DNA from: CAVQBP01 sp963740945
GTDB lineage: Bacteria > Bacteroidota > Ignavibacteria > Ignavibacteriales > Ignavibacteriaceae
Length of the DNA stretch: 64,000 nucleotides
Assembly (NCBI GenBank): GCA_963740945.1
Contig: CAVUGE010000007.1
Span: 62,001-126,000 of the forward strand
Direction of reading: 5' to 3'
Shown: piece after piece, positions 26,271 through 35,951 of the stretch
How the letters are laid out: every line of letters begins with the position of its first letter
How positions within the stretch are numbered: the stretch's first letter is position 1
Program-made: the position numbers and the translations under genes
The notes under the pieces: generated by a model
What the model was told of the DNA's origin: nothing
The model's database searches: none
Seen by the model: only the letters and a program-made list of their open reading frames with translations

Positions 26271-27305
26271 ATGGGAACAATGAAGGCGTTAGTAAAAAAA
26301 TATTCCAAACCGGGACTTTGGTTAGATGAAGTACCAATTCCTAATTATGGTATAAACGATGTTTTAATAAAAATAAATAAGACTTCAATATGTGGTACAG
26401 ACATTCATATTTATAATTGGGATGATTGGGCAAAAAAAACGATACCTGTTCCAATGGTTGTGGGGCATGAATATGTCGGCACAGTAGAAGCTATCGGGAG
26501 CAATGTTACAGATGTAAGGATTGGTGAAATGGTAAGCGGTGAGGGGCATATAGTGTGCGGCAGGTGCAGAAATTGCAGAGCCGGACGAAGGCATCTTTGC
26601 AGAAATGCAATGGGTGTAGGCGTTAACCGTCCCGGCTGTTTTGCTGAATATTTATCAATCCCCGTTTCCAATGTATGGCATTGTGATCCTTCAATACCGA
26701 CAGACATATTTTCAATCTTCGATCCTCTCGGGAATGCGACACATACAGCTCTTTCTTTTGATGTCCTTGGAGAGGATGTATTAGTAACCGGAGCAGGGCC
26801 GATAGGAATTATGGCTGCAGCAATTGCCAAACATGCAGGAGCGCGGTATGTCGTTATAACTGATTTAAATGAATACCGACTTGAGCTTGCGAAGAAAATC
26901 GGAGTAACAAGAGCAGTCGATATAAGAAAAGATAATCTGCTTACAGTTATGAATGAATTAGGAATGAAAGAAGGTTTTGACGTAGGACTTGAAATGTCAG
27001 GGAACATAAAAGCTCTCGAATCAATGATTTCAAACATGTGCCACGGAGGTAAAATTGCCTTACTCGGAATCCTTCCATCCAATGCTGCAATAAACTGGGA
27101 AACAGTTGTGTTTAACGGACTAACAATAAAAGGTATTTATGGAAGGGAGATGTTCGAAACCTGGTATAAAATGACCGTGATGCTTCAAACTGGGCTTGAC
27201 ATTTCACCGGTTATAACAAACCAGTTTTCCTATGAAAACTTTGAAGAAGCATTTGAGCTAATGAAATCAGGTAATTCAGGGAAAATTATTTTAAAGTGGA
27301 TTTGA
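26271..27305 (+). CDS. tdh: L-threonine 3-dehydrogenase
   Basis: A 344-residue zinc alcohol-dehydrogenase-type enzyme oxidising L-threonine to 2-amino-3-ketobutyrate with NAD. It closely follows the E. coli Tdh pattern: catalytic zinc residues Cys41 and His66/Glu67 (TSICGTDIHIYNWD, GHEYVG), structural zinc Cys96, 99, 102 and 110, the Rossmann loop VTGAGPIGIMAA, and GIYGREMFETWYKM. Met4 would match the usual N-terminus (MKALVKKY). The product is the substrate of Kbl, encoded after an intervening peptidase gene, so the three probably form one catabolic operon. Confidence 0.96.
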   Translation: MGTMKALVKKYSKPGLWLDEVPIPNYGINDVLIKINKTSICGTDIHIYNWDDWAKKTIPVPMVVGHEYVGTVEAIGSNVTDVRIGEMVSGEGHIVCGRCRNCRAGRRHLCRNAMGVGVNRPGCFAEYLSIPVSNVWHCDPSIPTDIFSIFDPLGNATHTALSFDVLGEDVLVTGAGPIGIMAAAIAKHAGARYVVITDLNEYRLELAKKIGVTRAVDIRKDNLLTVMNELGMKEGFDVGLEMSGNIKALESMISNMCHGGKIALLGILPSNAAINWETVVFNGLTIKGIYGREMFETWYKMTVMLQTGLDISPVITNQFSYENFEEAFELMKSGNSGKIILKWI

Positions 27306-27390
27306 TAATAACACCCCTCAATTTCAGGGTGCAGTATCTATCTAACCATTTATTAAAACAAATTAAAGCAAAAATATTTGGGGTTAAAAA

Positions 27391-30204
27391 ATGAAATCTA
27401 AAATTGCAATAATTCTTCTAATTTCACTACTAACAGTATTTGCACAGGATTCAGTTCAAACATTTCTTTCGTTGAGCAATACAGGGGTTAATGAATTCCA
27501 TTCAAAATATCCTGATTATGACGGACGGGGAACAATAATAATTATTCTTGATACGGGTGTAGATATGGGGATAGATGGATTGAAGAAGACTTCAACCGGG
27601 GAAACAAAAGTTATTGATGCTCAGGATTTTACCGGTGAGGGGGATATAAATTTATATGATTGTGAAATAAATAAAGAGGACGGGAAAGAATATTTTGTAA
27701 ACGAGGATAAAAACTTAAAAGCAGCAGGTGCTGACAAGCTCACTCTAAAATCTGTAAATGATACCTATTATATAGGTACATTAAATGAAACGCAGCTTCA
27801 AAATTCCACTTCCAATGCTGAAGATTTAAACGGGAATGGTTCTGATAATGATAAATATGTTATCGTAGCTTTTCAAACAAAAGATTCGAACGGAACATAC
27901 TGGGTTGCATATTTTGATACTAATGACAATGGCGATTTATCAGACGAACAACCAATTAGAAACTATAAAGAGAAATTCGACACTTTTCATATTCAAAATG
28001 AAAAAGGACTACCCCAATTAACATTTGCTGTTAATATCTTCCCGGATGAGAAGAAAATATCTTTACATTTTGATGATGGTGCTCATGGAACACATGTAGC
28101 AGGGATTGCGTCCGGATATCATATAGGCGACACTTACCTTGAAGGAGTTGCTCCCGGAGCTAAAATTATAAGCTTAAAGATAGGGAATAACAAATTCTCA
28201 GGAGGGGCAACAGTATCTCAAAGTATGAAGAAAGCTTTCTTGTATGCAGACAAAGTATCTAAAGAAAAAAAAGAACCATGCATAATAAATATGAGTTTCG
28301 GCATCGGTTCAGAAATAGAAGGGGCATCAGATATTGAGTTATTCCTTGATACTCTGTTAACCTCTAATCCTTATCTTTATGTGTGCGTTTCAAATGGCAA
28401 TGACGGGCCGGGAATATCTACAGCAGGTTTACCCGCTTGCTCAGAGAAAGTATTATCCTCAGGTGCTGTTTTGCCGAAAGAAATTGCAAGAGATTTATAT
28501 GGTGCAGAATTACAAAAAGATCTTGTATTCTTTTTTAGTTCAAGAGGCGGAGAAGTTAAAAAACCGGATATCTGTTCGCCCGGTGCAAGCACATCCACTG
28601 TACCTAACTGGTCACCAAGGGATAGAATGGGAGGCACAAGCATGGCTTCACCATATACTGCAGGGGTTTTATCGTTACTGCTGAGCGGTATGCAGAAGGA
28701 ATATCCAAGAACAAAAATACCTTCCTTTCTTTTATATAAAGTGATAAGAAATAGTGCTGTAAAATTCGATAATTATAATCTTCTGGATGAAGGTGCAGGT
28801 TATATAAATGTGACAAATGCATATAACCTTCTTAAGAAATACATAAATGCAGGTGAGATAAATAATTTTGAATCATACTCAATTTCTTCTTTTGCTCCGA
28901 ATATGCCCACCGGAAAAGCAGAGAATTTATATATAAGAAACGGTAATTATTTAACCGGAGATGAAACGTATAACTTTATTATTAAGAGAGATAATTTCTG
29001 GAAAGAGAATAAATTTTACAGAATTTTTAATATAAAAAGCAGCAGTGACTGGTTAATTCCAATTCAGAAAAAGACATATATAAGAAATGACCAGACTGCT
29101 TCAATATCAGTTAAATTTGCTAAGGATAAACTGAAAGAGCCCGGCTTATATACCGGAAAAATTACCGGAACCAGAGATGATAAAACTAACATGCCGGAAT
29201 TTGAGATGTGGGCAACCGTAGTTATTCCTTACCAATTTAATCAGGCGAATAACCACTCATTGAAGTGGGAAAACAAAAAATTAGCTCCGGGAGAAATTGA
29301 AAGATATTTTATAGAAATTCCTGCCGGTGCAACTTCTATGGAGATTAATTTATCACCGGTAAATAAAGAATTTGCCGATGTGAGGTTTTGGTTATTTAAA
29401 CCGGATGGTGCTGAAATGTATTTATCACCTGCATTAAACTCGATAAATGACAACGAAAGTGTTGAAAAGAATTTTTACAATATTTCACCCGGAGTGTATG
29501 AACTTGATGTAGAAGGATCTTATAAAAGTGATAAGAGCTCTAATTATAATTTATCTGTGCAATTTTTAGGGATAAAAACACTTGATTCCGGATTTCTTGA
29601 TTCCCTTAACAGCAGTATAAATGTCATTAACCTTTACAATAATGCAGAAAGTTACAACTTATCCGGCAAAATCTTAGGGTACGAAAGTGAATTAAAAATT
29701 GAATTAAATGGACAGGACACATGTGTAGTGCCTTTTATTCTGAGAAAGGATGAGGCTTCAAAGGAATTTGATATCAAACTGAGCAAAAATGATTTTAACA
29801 AAATAACTGATTTTTCAATGTTAATTTTTGATAAGGACGGTAATGCAAAGGTAAAAGAAGCTTTGTCTTACAGAGAAGGATCAATAAAAATTAAAAATAC
29901 ATTCAATTCCGATTCGGTAAAGCTGGAGCTTGTAATAATACCTGCATTTGCAAATGAGCCAGGAAAAATGATGATTAATATTAAAGAAAAGACATTATAC
30001 AATAATTACGTACCGTTTTCAGTTAAGGATAATTTTTATGATAGAGCTGTATTATATCCCGGTATTGAAAAAACATTGGATTGTGATTTTTCCAAACCTG
30101 ATGAATTTATACCTGATGAAGCAGCATTTTACGGCAAAATATATTTTGAATCCGAAGTTTCTAAGAAAATAAAATACGAAATTCCGGTTTACTTTAATTT
30201 TTGA
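27391..30204 (+). CDS. Secreted subtilisin-like peptidase (S8), tripeptidyl-peptidase II-like
   Basis: A 937-residue exported peptidase (signal peptide MKSKIAIILLISLLTVFAQ). The S8 triad is Asp54 (ILDTGVDMG), His232 (HGTHVAG) and Ser417 (GTSMASP), with oxyanion Asn335 (SNGNDGPG). The insert of about 175 residues between Asp and His is characteristic of the tripeptidyl-peptidase II type, as are the long beta-rich C-terminal domains (about residues 480-937). It would release short peptides outside the cytoplasm. It lies 86 bp after tdh and 9 bp before kbl, suggesting joint use of peptides and threonine. Confidence 0.87.
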   Translation: MKSKIAIILLISLLTVFAQDSVQTFLSLSNTGVNEFHSKYPDYDGRGTIIIILDTGVDMGIDGLKKTSTGETKVIDAQDFTGEGDINLYDCEINKEDGKEYFVNEDKNLKAAGADKLTLKSVNDTYYIGTLNETQLQNSTSNAEDLNGNGSDNDKYVIVAFQTKDSNGTYWVAYFDTNDNGDLSDEQPIRNYKEKFDTFHIQNEKGLPQLTFAVNIFPDEKKISLHFDDGAHGTHVAGIASGYHIGDTYLEGVAPGAKIISLKIGNNKFSGGATVSQSMKKAFLYADKVSKEKKEPCIINMSFGIGSEIEGASDIELFLDTLLTSNPYLYVCVSNGNDGPGISTAGLPACSEKVLSSGAVLPKEIARDLYGAELQKDLVFFFSSRGGEVKKPDICSPGASTSTVPNWSPRDRMGGTSMASPYTAGVLSLLLSGMQKEYPRTKIPSFLLYKVIRNSAVKFDNYNLLDEGAGYINVTNAYNLLKKYINAGEINNFESYSISSFAPNMPTGKAENLYIRNGNYLTGDETYNFIIKRDNFWKENKFYRIFNIKSSSDWLIPIQKKTYIRNDQTASISVKFAKDKLKEPGLYTGKITGTRDDKTNMPEFEMWATVVIPYQFNQANNHSLKWENKKLAPGEIERYFIEIPAGATSMEINLSPVNKEFADVRFWLFKPDGAEMYLSPALNSINDNESVEKNFYNISPGVYELDVEGSYKSDKSSNYNLSVQFLGIKTLDSGFLDSLNSSINVINLYNNAESYNLSGKILGYESELKIELNGQDTCVVPFILRKDEASKEFDIKLSKNDFNKITDFSMLIFDKDGNAKVKEALSYREGSIKIKNTFNSDSVKLELVIIPAFANEPGKMMINIKEKTLYNNYVPFSVKDNFYDRAVLYPGIEKTLDCDFSKPDEFIPDEAAFYGKIYFESEVSKKIKYEIPVYFNF

Positions 30205-30213
30205 GGAGGATTT

Positions 30214-31398
30214 ATGTTTGCAAAAGAAAAAAGTTATTTGAATGATACAATCGAAAAGATTGAATCCGAAGGATTATTTAAAAGGGAAAGAATAATTACA
30301 AGCCCGCAGCAGGCTAATATTGATGTGCTGGAGGGTAAAACTGTATTAAATATGTGCGCAAACAATTATCTAGGATTAGCAAATAATCCTGAAATAATTA
30401 AGGCGGCAAAAGATAGCTATGATAAATGGGGTTATGGTTTATCTTCTGTCAGGTTCATCTGCGGAACTCAGGAAATCCATAAGGAACTTGAAGCAAAAAT
30501 TTCGGATTTTCTGGGAACGGAGGAAACTATCCTTTACACTTCCTGTTTCGATGCAAACGGAGGATTATTCGAAACACTTCTTTCCGAAGAGGATTCTATT
30601 ATTAGTGATGAATTAAACCATGCGAGCATTATTGACGGGATAAGGCTTTGTAAAGCAAACCGGTTAAGGTATAAGAATTCCGATATGAATGGATTGGAAG
30701 AAAGGTTAAAAGAAAGTGAATCTTCCCGTTTTCGATTAATAGCTACAGACGGTGTTTTTTCAATGGATGGAAGTATTGCAAATCTGCAGGATATCTGCAG
30801 TCTGGCTGAGAAATATAATGCAATGGTGATGATTGACGACTCACATGCCGTCGGATTTATGGGGAAAAAGGGAAGAGGAACACATGAGTACAGAGATGTA
30901 ATGGGAAGAGTAGATATTATTACAGGTACATTAGGCAAGGCACTAGGCGGTGCAAGCGGAGGCTATACAAGCGGAAGAAAAGAGATTATAGATATTCTCC
31001 GCCAGAGATCAAGACCTTACCTTTTTTCAAATACAGTTGCACCCAGCATTGTATCTGCTTCATTAAAAGTACTTGAAATACTGAAGGAATCAACTCATTT
31101 ACGGGATAGGCTGGAAGAGAATACAAAATATTTCAGAGAAGGAATAACTAAAGCGGGATTAAATATTAAGGAAGGAATACATCCGATTGTACCGATTATG
31201 ATTGGAGATGCAGCTTTATCACAAAAGATGGCTTCAAGGATGCTTGATAAAGGAATTTATGTAATAGGATTTTTCTTCCCGGTAGTTCCTAAAGGTACCG
31301 CAAGAATAAGAGTACAGGTATCTGCCGCTCATTCGAAAAAAGATCTTGAATTCGCAATTAATGCATTTAAGGAAGTTAAAGAAGAATTCGACATGTAA
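30214..31398 (+). CDS. kbl: 2-amino-3-ketobutyrate CoA ligase (glycine C-acetyltransferase)
   Basis: A 394-residue alpha-oxoamine synthase family PLP enzyme. It cleaves 2-amino-3-ketobutyrate with CoA into glycine and acetyl-CoA, completing the threonine route begun by Tdh. Motifs: NMCANNYLGLANNP, GLSSVRFICGTQEIHKELE, DDSHAVGFMG, and the PLP lysine in TGTLGKALGGASGGYTSG, then RPYLFSNTVAPS. The start has a GGAGG ribosome site. The N-terminus (FAKEKSYLNDTIEKIESEG) fits Kbl better than BioF or HemA; presence of tdh upstream supports this choice. Confidence 0.95.
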   Translation: MFAKEKSYLNDTIEKIESEGLFKRERIITSPQQANIDVLEGKTVLNMCANNYLGLANNPEIIKAAKDSYDKWGYGLSSVRFICGTQEIHKELEAKISDFLGTEETILYTSCFDANGGLFETLLSEEDSIISDELNHASIIDGIRLCKANRLRYKNSDMNGLEERLKESESSRFRLIATDGVFSMDGSIANLQDICSLAEKYNAMVMIDDSHAVGFMGKKGRGTHEYRDVMGRVDIITGTLGKALGGASGGYTSGRKEIIDILRQRSRPYLFSNTVAPSIVSASLKVLEILKESTHLRDRLEENTKYFREGITKAGLNIKEGIHPIVPIMIGDAALSQKMASRMLDKGIYVIGFFFPVVPKGTARIRVQVSAAHSKKDLEFAINAFKEVKEEFDM

Positions 31399-31540
31399 TG
31401 CTTAATATTTAAACAACTCTATTTCGCTGTGTATAGAGATTATTCACCGCCGGAATTAGAGTTTCTTTGTTCGAGTAAAAATGTTGTGTAATTTTCAATG
31501 AAATAATTGAATAATCTATCCGGAAGGTTAAAAATCGCTT

Positions 31541-32437
31541 ATGCTTATAGTTGAAAACCTGGTAAAAGAATTCAAAAATGTCAGGGCTGTTGATAATATT
31601 TCATTTAAGATTGAAGAAGGGAGAATATTCGGACTTCTCGGACCGAATGGTGCAGGTAAGACAACAATTATAAGAATAGTTTTAAATATTATAAAGCCGA
31701 CTTCAGGGAGTATTTCTTTTGAAGGTCAGAAAATAACAAAAGAATTTTTTAATATAATAGGATACCTTCCGGAAGAACGGGGACTCTATAAAAGAAGCAA
31801 GGTAATTGATTCAATTCTTTATTTTGCCGGGTTGAAAAATATGTCAAAAGAATCAGCCTTAAAAGAGGCTGAGTACTGGTTAAAGAAATTAGAAGCCGCT
31901 GAGTATAGGGATAAAAAAATACAGGAATTATCAAAGGGAAACCAGCAAAAAATTCAATTTATAATATCTGTAATTCATAATCCAAAATTATTAATTCTGG
32001 ATGAACCTTTTACCGGATTTGATCCGATTAACCAGCAATTAATAAAAGAAACAATCCTTTCCTTCGTTGATTCAGGGAAAATTATCATTTTATCTACACA
32101 TCAAATGGAAACGGCGGAAAAATTATGCTCGGAAATCTTATTATTAAATAAAGGAAGGGAAGTTGTAAGCGGCAGCTTAAACAAAGTTAAAAAAAGATAC
32201 GGAGGGAACAATATTAAAATAGAATATAACGGCGATGCATCTTTTATAAAACACCTTCCCTTTGTCAAGCAGGTTGATATTTACAGTAATTATGCGGAAG
32301 TTCAAATGAATGATGGTATACCACCCGATGAGCTTTTAATAGCTATAGTCGGTAAAATTAGTATCAGCAATTTTTCTGTAATCGAACCGACGCTAAATAA
32401 AATATTCATCGATGTAATAAACCAAAACGCAGACTAA
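31541..32437 (+). CDS. ABC transporter ATP-binding protein (NatA-like)
   Basis: A 298-residue ATPase subunit. Walker A GPNGAGKT at 34-41, signature LSKGNQQ at 130-136 and Walker B LLILDEP at 150-156, followed by the H-loop in ILSTHQMETAE. The C-terminal 80 residues resemble the extra domain of NatA/EcsA/YhaQ-type exporters (DUF4162). The permease follows after 5 bp. Such pairs export ions, lipids or antibiotics; the substrate is not evident. GGAAGG upstream is a distant ribosome site. Confidence 0.92.
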   Translation: MLIVENLVKEFKNVRAVDNISFKIEEGRIFGLLGPNGAGKTTIIRIVLNIIKPTSGSISFEGQKITKEFFNIIGYLPEERGLYKRSKVIDSILYFAGLKNMSKESALKEAEYWLKKLEAAEYRDKKIQELSKGNQQKIQFIISVIHNPKLLILDEPFTGFDPINQQLIKETILSFVDSGKIIILSTHQMETAEKLCSEILLLNKGREVVSGSLNKVKKRYGGNNIKIEYNGDASFIKHLPFVKQVDIYSNYAEVQMNDGIPPDELLIAIVGKISISNFSVIEPTLNKIFIDVINQNAD

Positions 32438-32442
32438 TTTTT

Positions 32443-33693
32443 ATGAAAAAGATATTAACCGTTGCCAAATGGGAATTTCTTGAAAAAGTAAAGACTAAGG
32501 CATTCATAATTTCAATTATACTTACACCTACAATAGTAATATTTTTCTCACTTGCTCCAACACTCCTATCAGGAAAAGAATCAGATACAACAAAAGTTAT
32601 AGGAATTGTTGATACTTCCGGGATTTACTACCACCCGATGGATGAGAGTCTTGATAAATATAGAATTGAAAAGAATCAGCCTGCTTATATTCTAATCAGC
32701 CTTTCTGCAGGAGAAGATCATAAGAACATTGACAGTCTGAGAATTATTGCCGATGCGGATGTTCTTAACGGAAAAGTAGAGGGGTATCTTTTAGTTAATA
32801 ATGGCGGAACGGATTCTGTAAGTGCGGAATATAGAACTAAATCTGTAAGTAATTTTAAGGATACACAAAAGTTTACCGAAGCTTTCAATACAGCGAGGAT
32901 TAAAAGCCGGTTAGAAGCAGAAGGAATAAGTTCTAAAATCATGGATTATATTTCAAGAAATGTTGATATAAAATCTGTTAAACTTGAAGAAACCGGGAAA
33001 GCAAACAGAAACGATTCACTTACAACCTTTTTTACTGCATTTATTTTTGTGATGCTGTTGTTCATGCTGATTATGTTATCAGGTCAGATGCTTGTAAGAA
33101 GTTTAGTAGAAGAAAAATCGAACAGGCTGATCGAAATAATAATATCAAGCTGTTCCGCCGACGAATTATTGACAGGGAAAATTTTAGGGCTGGGCGCACT
33201 GGGATTATTTCAAGTACTAATATGGGGATTGATTGCCGTTGCATTACTTGGAGCATCATTGATACCTTTTACAGCTTTAAATAATATTTTACCCATGCTG
33301 ATTTATTTCCTGCTGGGTTATGTTTTTTATACGGCAATTTTTGTAGGGATAGGCTCAATTGTTACAACCGAACAGGAAGCCCAGCAGATAACCACATATT
33401 TAAGCTTCCTACTTCTCCTCCCTATTGTTTTGATATTACCGGTAATGGAGAATCCCAATTCAATCTTAATTAAAATTTTATCATATATCCCCCTTACACT
33501 TCCGACTGCAATGCTGCTTAGACTTAATTTAACTCCCGTTCCAATAATAATTCAGGTAATTACATCCGCTATAATGCTCGTTTCAATTTATGTGGCAATA
33601 AAATTTGCAGGTAAAATTTTTAGAATTGGAATTTTGTCATATGGTAAACGGCCCTCGCTGAAGGAATTGGGGGAATGGATCAGGGAGTCTTAA
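32443..33693 (+). CDS. ABC-2 type permease (NatB-like)
   Basis: A 416-residue membrane subunit. It has one N-terminal helix (about residues 20-42), a large extracytoplasmic domain up to about residue 200, then five or six helices. The block SGQMLVRSLVEEKSNRLIEI followed by ELLTGKILGLGALG is the conserved coupling region of the NatB/YhaP family. The N-terminal KILTVAKWEFLEKVKTKAF is likewise typical. It pairs with the ATPase immediately upstream. Confidence 0.9.
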   Translation: MKKILTVAKWEFLEKVKTKAFIISIILTPTIVIFFSLAPTLLSGKESDTTKVIGIVDTSGIYYHPMDESLDKYRIEKNQPAYILISLSAGEDHKNIDSLRIIADADVLNGKVEGYLLVNNGGTDSVSAEYRTKSVSNFKDTQKFTEAFNTARIKSRLEAEGISSKIMDYISRNVDIKSVKLEETGKANRNDSLTTFFTAFIFVMLLFMLIMLSGQMLVRSLVEEKSNRLIEIIISSCSADELLTGKILGLGALGLFQVLIWGLIAVALLGASLIPFTALNNILPMLIYFLLGYVFYTAIFVGIGSIVTTEQEAQQITTYLSFLLLLPIVLILPVMENPNSILIKILSYIPLTLPTAMLLRLNLTPVPIIIQVITSAIMLVSIYVAIKFAGKIFRIGILSYGKRPSLKELGEWIRES

Positions 33694-33715
33694 GAGCAAG
33701 TTCAAGTTCAAGTAT

Positions 33716-34681
33716 ATGTTAATTATGTTAGTTGTAATCTCTGTTTTAGCTGCTGTAATTCCGATGGTTTTATATTTAATCCTTATCTGGAGATTGGATA
33801 AATATGAGCGGGAACCTTTTGGATCGGTATTAAGAAGCTATGTATGGGGAGGGATTGGAGCAATTTTTTTTTCATTATTATTCAGTGAAATTCTTTCCGA
33901 AAGCTTATCTTTGTTTATTATCAATAAAAATCTAATGGATCAAGTTGATGCATTTTATATTGCGCCATTTGTCGAAGAGATTACAAAAGGTTTATTTCTG
34001 CTGGTACTGGTATCGAGGAAAAAGTTTGATAATGTTACGGACGGATTAGTGTATGGAGGAGCAATAGGATTAGGGTTCGGAATGACGGAAAATTTATTCT
34101 ATTTTATTTCATACGGAAAGACTTTCCCGGCATTATTAACATTAATAATTATTAGAACATTATTCTCTGCAGTAATGCATTGTGTATCCACGGGAACATT
34201 AGGTGCATTTTTAGGGTATGCAAAGTTCAACAGTTATACACATAAGATTATATTACCATTTATCGGCTTAATGATAGCAATGTTTATACATTTTTCATGG
34301 AATTATACCGTAAGCAACAGGTCAACAACTTTACTGGCGTTTATATTTATGCTGTTTGCAATTACGGTATATGCAGTAGTTTATTCACTTTCTATTTCAA
34401 AGGAAAAGAGAATAATTTATTCCGAACTGCTTCCTGAAAGTGAGAATGGGATAATACCGCCGGAGCATTTAGAAATTCTAAATTCATTTAAAAGAAATAG
34501 ACATGGCTGGGTTGATGAAAGTATTAGGAAATTATATATTAAAGCAGCAACTACTTTGGCTTTTAGAAAGATGCAGGAAAAAAATTCAAAAGGAGCAAGA
34601 AAAATATCATATGAGCAAGATATTGATTACTATAGAAAACAAATTAGTGACCTATTGAATAGACTTCCCGGAACTGTGTAA
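33716..34681 (+). CDS. PrsW-family intramembrane metalloprotease
   Basis: A 321-residue polytopic protein of the PrsW/CPBP-related family. Diagnostic motifs within helices are APFVEEITKGLFLL (EExxK), GAIGLGFGMTENLFYF, RTLFSAVMHCVSTGTLGAF with the His, and HFSWNY. In Bacillus PrsW cleaves an anti-sigma factor; here the target is unknown. The C-terminal 90 residues are cytoplasmic and charged. Its stop overlaps the next start (TAATG). The leader contains AAGTTC repeats similar to those at 12275-12315. Confidence 0.85.
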   Translation: MLIMLVVISVLAAVIPMVLYLILIWRLDKYEREPFGSVLRSYVWGGIGAIFFSLLFSEILSESLSLFIINKNLMDQVDAFYIAPFVEEITKGLFLLVLVSRKKFDNVTDGLVYGGAIGLGFGMTENLFYFISYGKTFPALLTLIIIRTLFSAVMHCVSTGTLGAFLGYAKFNSYTHKIILPFIGLMIAMFIHFSWNYTVSNRSTTLLAFIFMLFAITVYAVVYSLSISKEKRIIYSELLPESENGIIPPEHLEILNSFKRNRHGWVDESIRKLYIKAATTLAFRKMQEKNSKGARKISYEQDIDYYRKQISDLLNRLPGTV

Positions 34682-35373
34682 TGAAACAAAATTCTTCCAT
34701 TTATATTCTTTCCCCTTTCCCGGTTTTTAATAAAGATTTAGTCCCTGATTTTGAATCTTTTGATAAAGAACATTCTTCTTATTTATATAAGACTTTAATA
34801 CTGAACTATAAAGAAATTACAAAAAAGATATCTGAAACATTAAATATATTTTTCATTTTTGATAAAAAAGACGAAGGTTTTTTAAGTGAAGATTTTCACG
34901 ATTATGAGAATGTTACATTTATTGAATCAGGCGGGACTTCAATACTAAAGAGTTTAGCAGATAAATATTTTTACAAATTCACCAACAACATTGTTATTTT
35001 CTTCAACTCTATCGGAATAACTCCGGAAGATTTAGATAAGATTTTCAATTTGCTCTGCATGGAAGACGAAGCTATTGTGTTAGGAAAAAGTATAAATCAA
35101 AGCCTTTCATTTGTCGGATTCAATTCTTTCAATCTGAAAATCTTTGAAGATATAGAGTTGTCAAATATTGATTATGATTATTTTCTCAACCGGGTAGCAA
35201 AATTTGAACATTTTATACATGTTTTAGATAACTTTATGTTAATAAAAAATATAAATGATTTCAGAAACTTATATAACCAATTATCGAAAAAGGAAAGCTT
35301 TGCTTACTGCAGCCAGGAAATACATGAAAGATTTACAAATTTGTTCATAGAATATAAGGACCTTTTGAAATGA
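34681..35373 (+). CDS. DUF2064-like protein (degenerate GT-A fold)
   Basis: A 230-residue cytoplasmic protein that I do not recognise securely. The middle (NIVIFFNSIGITPEDLDKIFNLL followed by AIVLGKSINQSLSFVGFN) follows the layout of DUF2064/TIGR04282 glycosyltransferases, where the first part normally reads GxDxPxLT. Here the metal-binding Asp of that motif is not present (FFNSIGIT), so catalysis by the usual means is doubtful. It is coupled on both sides, one base overlap with prsW and 4 bp with nadD. Confidence 0.55.
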   Translation: MKQNSSIYILSPFPVFNKDLVPDFESFDKEHSSYLYKTLILNYKEITKKISETLNIFFIFDKKDEGFLSEDFHDYENVTFIESGGTSILKSLADKYFYKFTNNIVIFFNSIGITPEDLDKIFNLLCMEDEAIVLGKSINQSLSFVGFNSFNLKIFEDIELSNIDYDYFLNRVAKFEHFIHVLDNFMLIKNINDFRNLYNQLSKKESFAYCSQEIHERFTNLFIEYKDLLK

Positions 35374-35948
35374 CTGCAGTTGGTATTCTTGGAGGGACTT
35401 TTGATCCTGTCCACCTTGGTCACCTGATTACAGCGCAAGCAGTTAAAGAAATTCGCAATTTAGATAAAATAATCTTTATACCTGCATACATATCTCCGCA
35501 TAAAACAGATAAATTTTCAGCAAAGGGAATGCATAGATTAAAAATGCTTGAGCTCGCAATAGAAGGATTCCCCAGTTTTGAATTTTCAGATATTGAATTA
35601 AAAGCAAAATCAATTTCTTATACAGTTAAAACTCTCGAAGAGTTCAAAAAAAAATTCGAAAATTTGGAATTTATTATCGGATATGATAATATTATTAATT
35701 TTAATACGTGGAAAAATCCCGATAAGGTTATCGAGCTTGCCAAATTAATTGTATTAAGAAGAAGAACAGACGATGAAAAAATAGAAAGAGACAAATACTA
35801 CCGTGCTGCACATTTCGTTAAGACACCGGTGATAGAAATCAGCAGCAGCGATATTCGAATGAGAATAAAGGAAGGAAAACCGATAGATTTTTTAGTACCT
35901 CAAAAAGTGAGAGAATATATCAATACATTTAATTTATATAAGGAATAA
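35370..35948 (+). CDS. nadD: Nicotinate-nucleotide adenylyltransferase
   Basis: A 192-residue nucleotidyltransferase that adenylates nicotinate mononucleotide in NAD synthesis. Motifs: GGTFDPVHLGH at residues 8-18 with the HxGH signature, KTDKFSAKGMHRLKMLELAI, FIIGYDNIINFNTW, and the C-terminal ISSSDIRMRI. Length matches the family. The start overlaps the preceding stop (ATGA), which explains its position inside an otherwise mixed operon. Confidence 0.96.
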   Translation: MTAVGILGGTFDPVHLGHLITAQAVKEIRNLDKIIFIPAYISPHKTDKFSAKGMHRLKMLELAIEGFPSFEFSDIELKAKSISYTVKTLEEFKKKFENLEFIIGYDNIINFNTWKNPDKVIELAKLIVLRRRTDDEKIERDKYYRAAHFVKTPVIEISSSDIRMRIKEGKPIDFLVPQKVREYINTFNLYKE

Positions 35949-35951
35949 ATT

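Noticed and set aside
26411..27082. 223-codon minus-strand frame opposite tdh
   Set aside because: It is a shadow of the tdh codon pattern; the Tdh protein on the plus strand is complete and highly characteristic.
34681..35373. Confident naming as a glycosyltransferase
   Set aside because: The acidic metal-binding motif is missing, so only fold-level similarity to DUF2064 is claimed.
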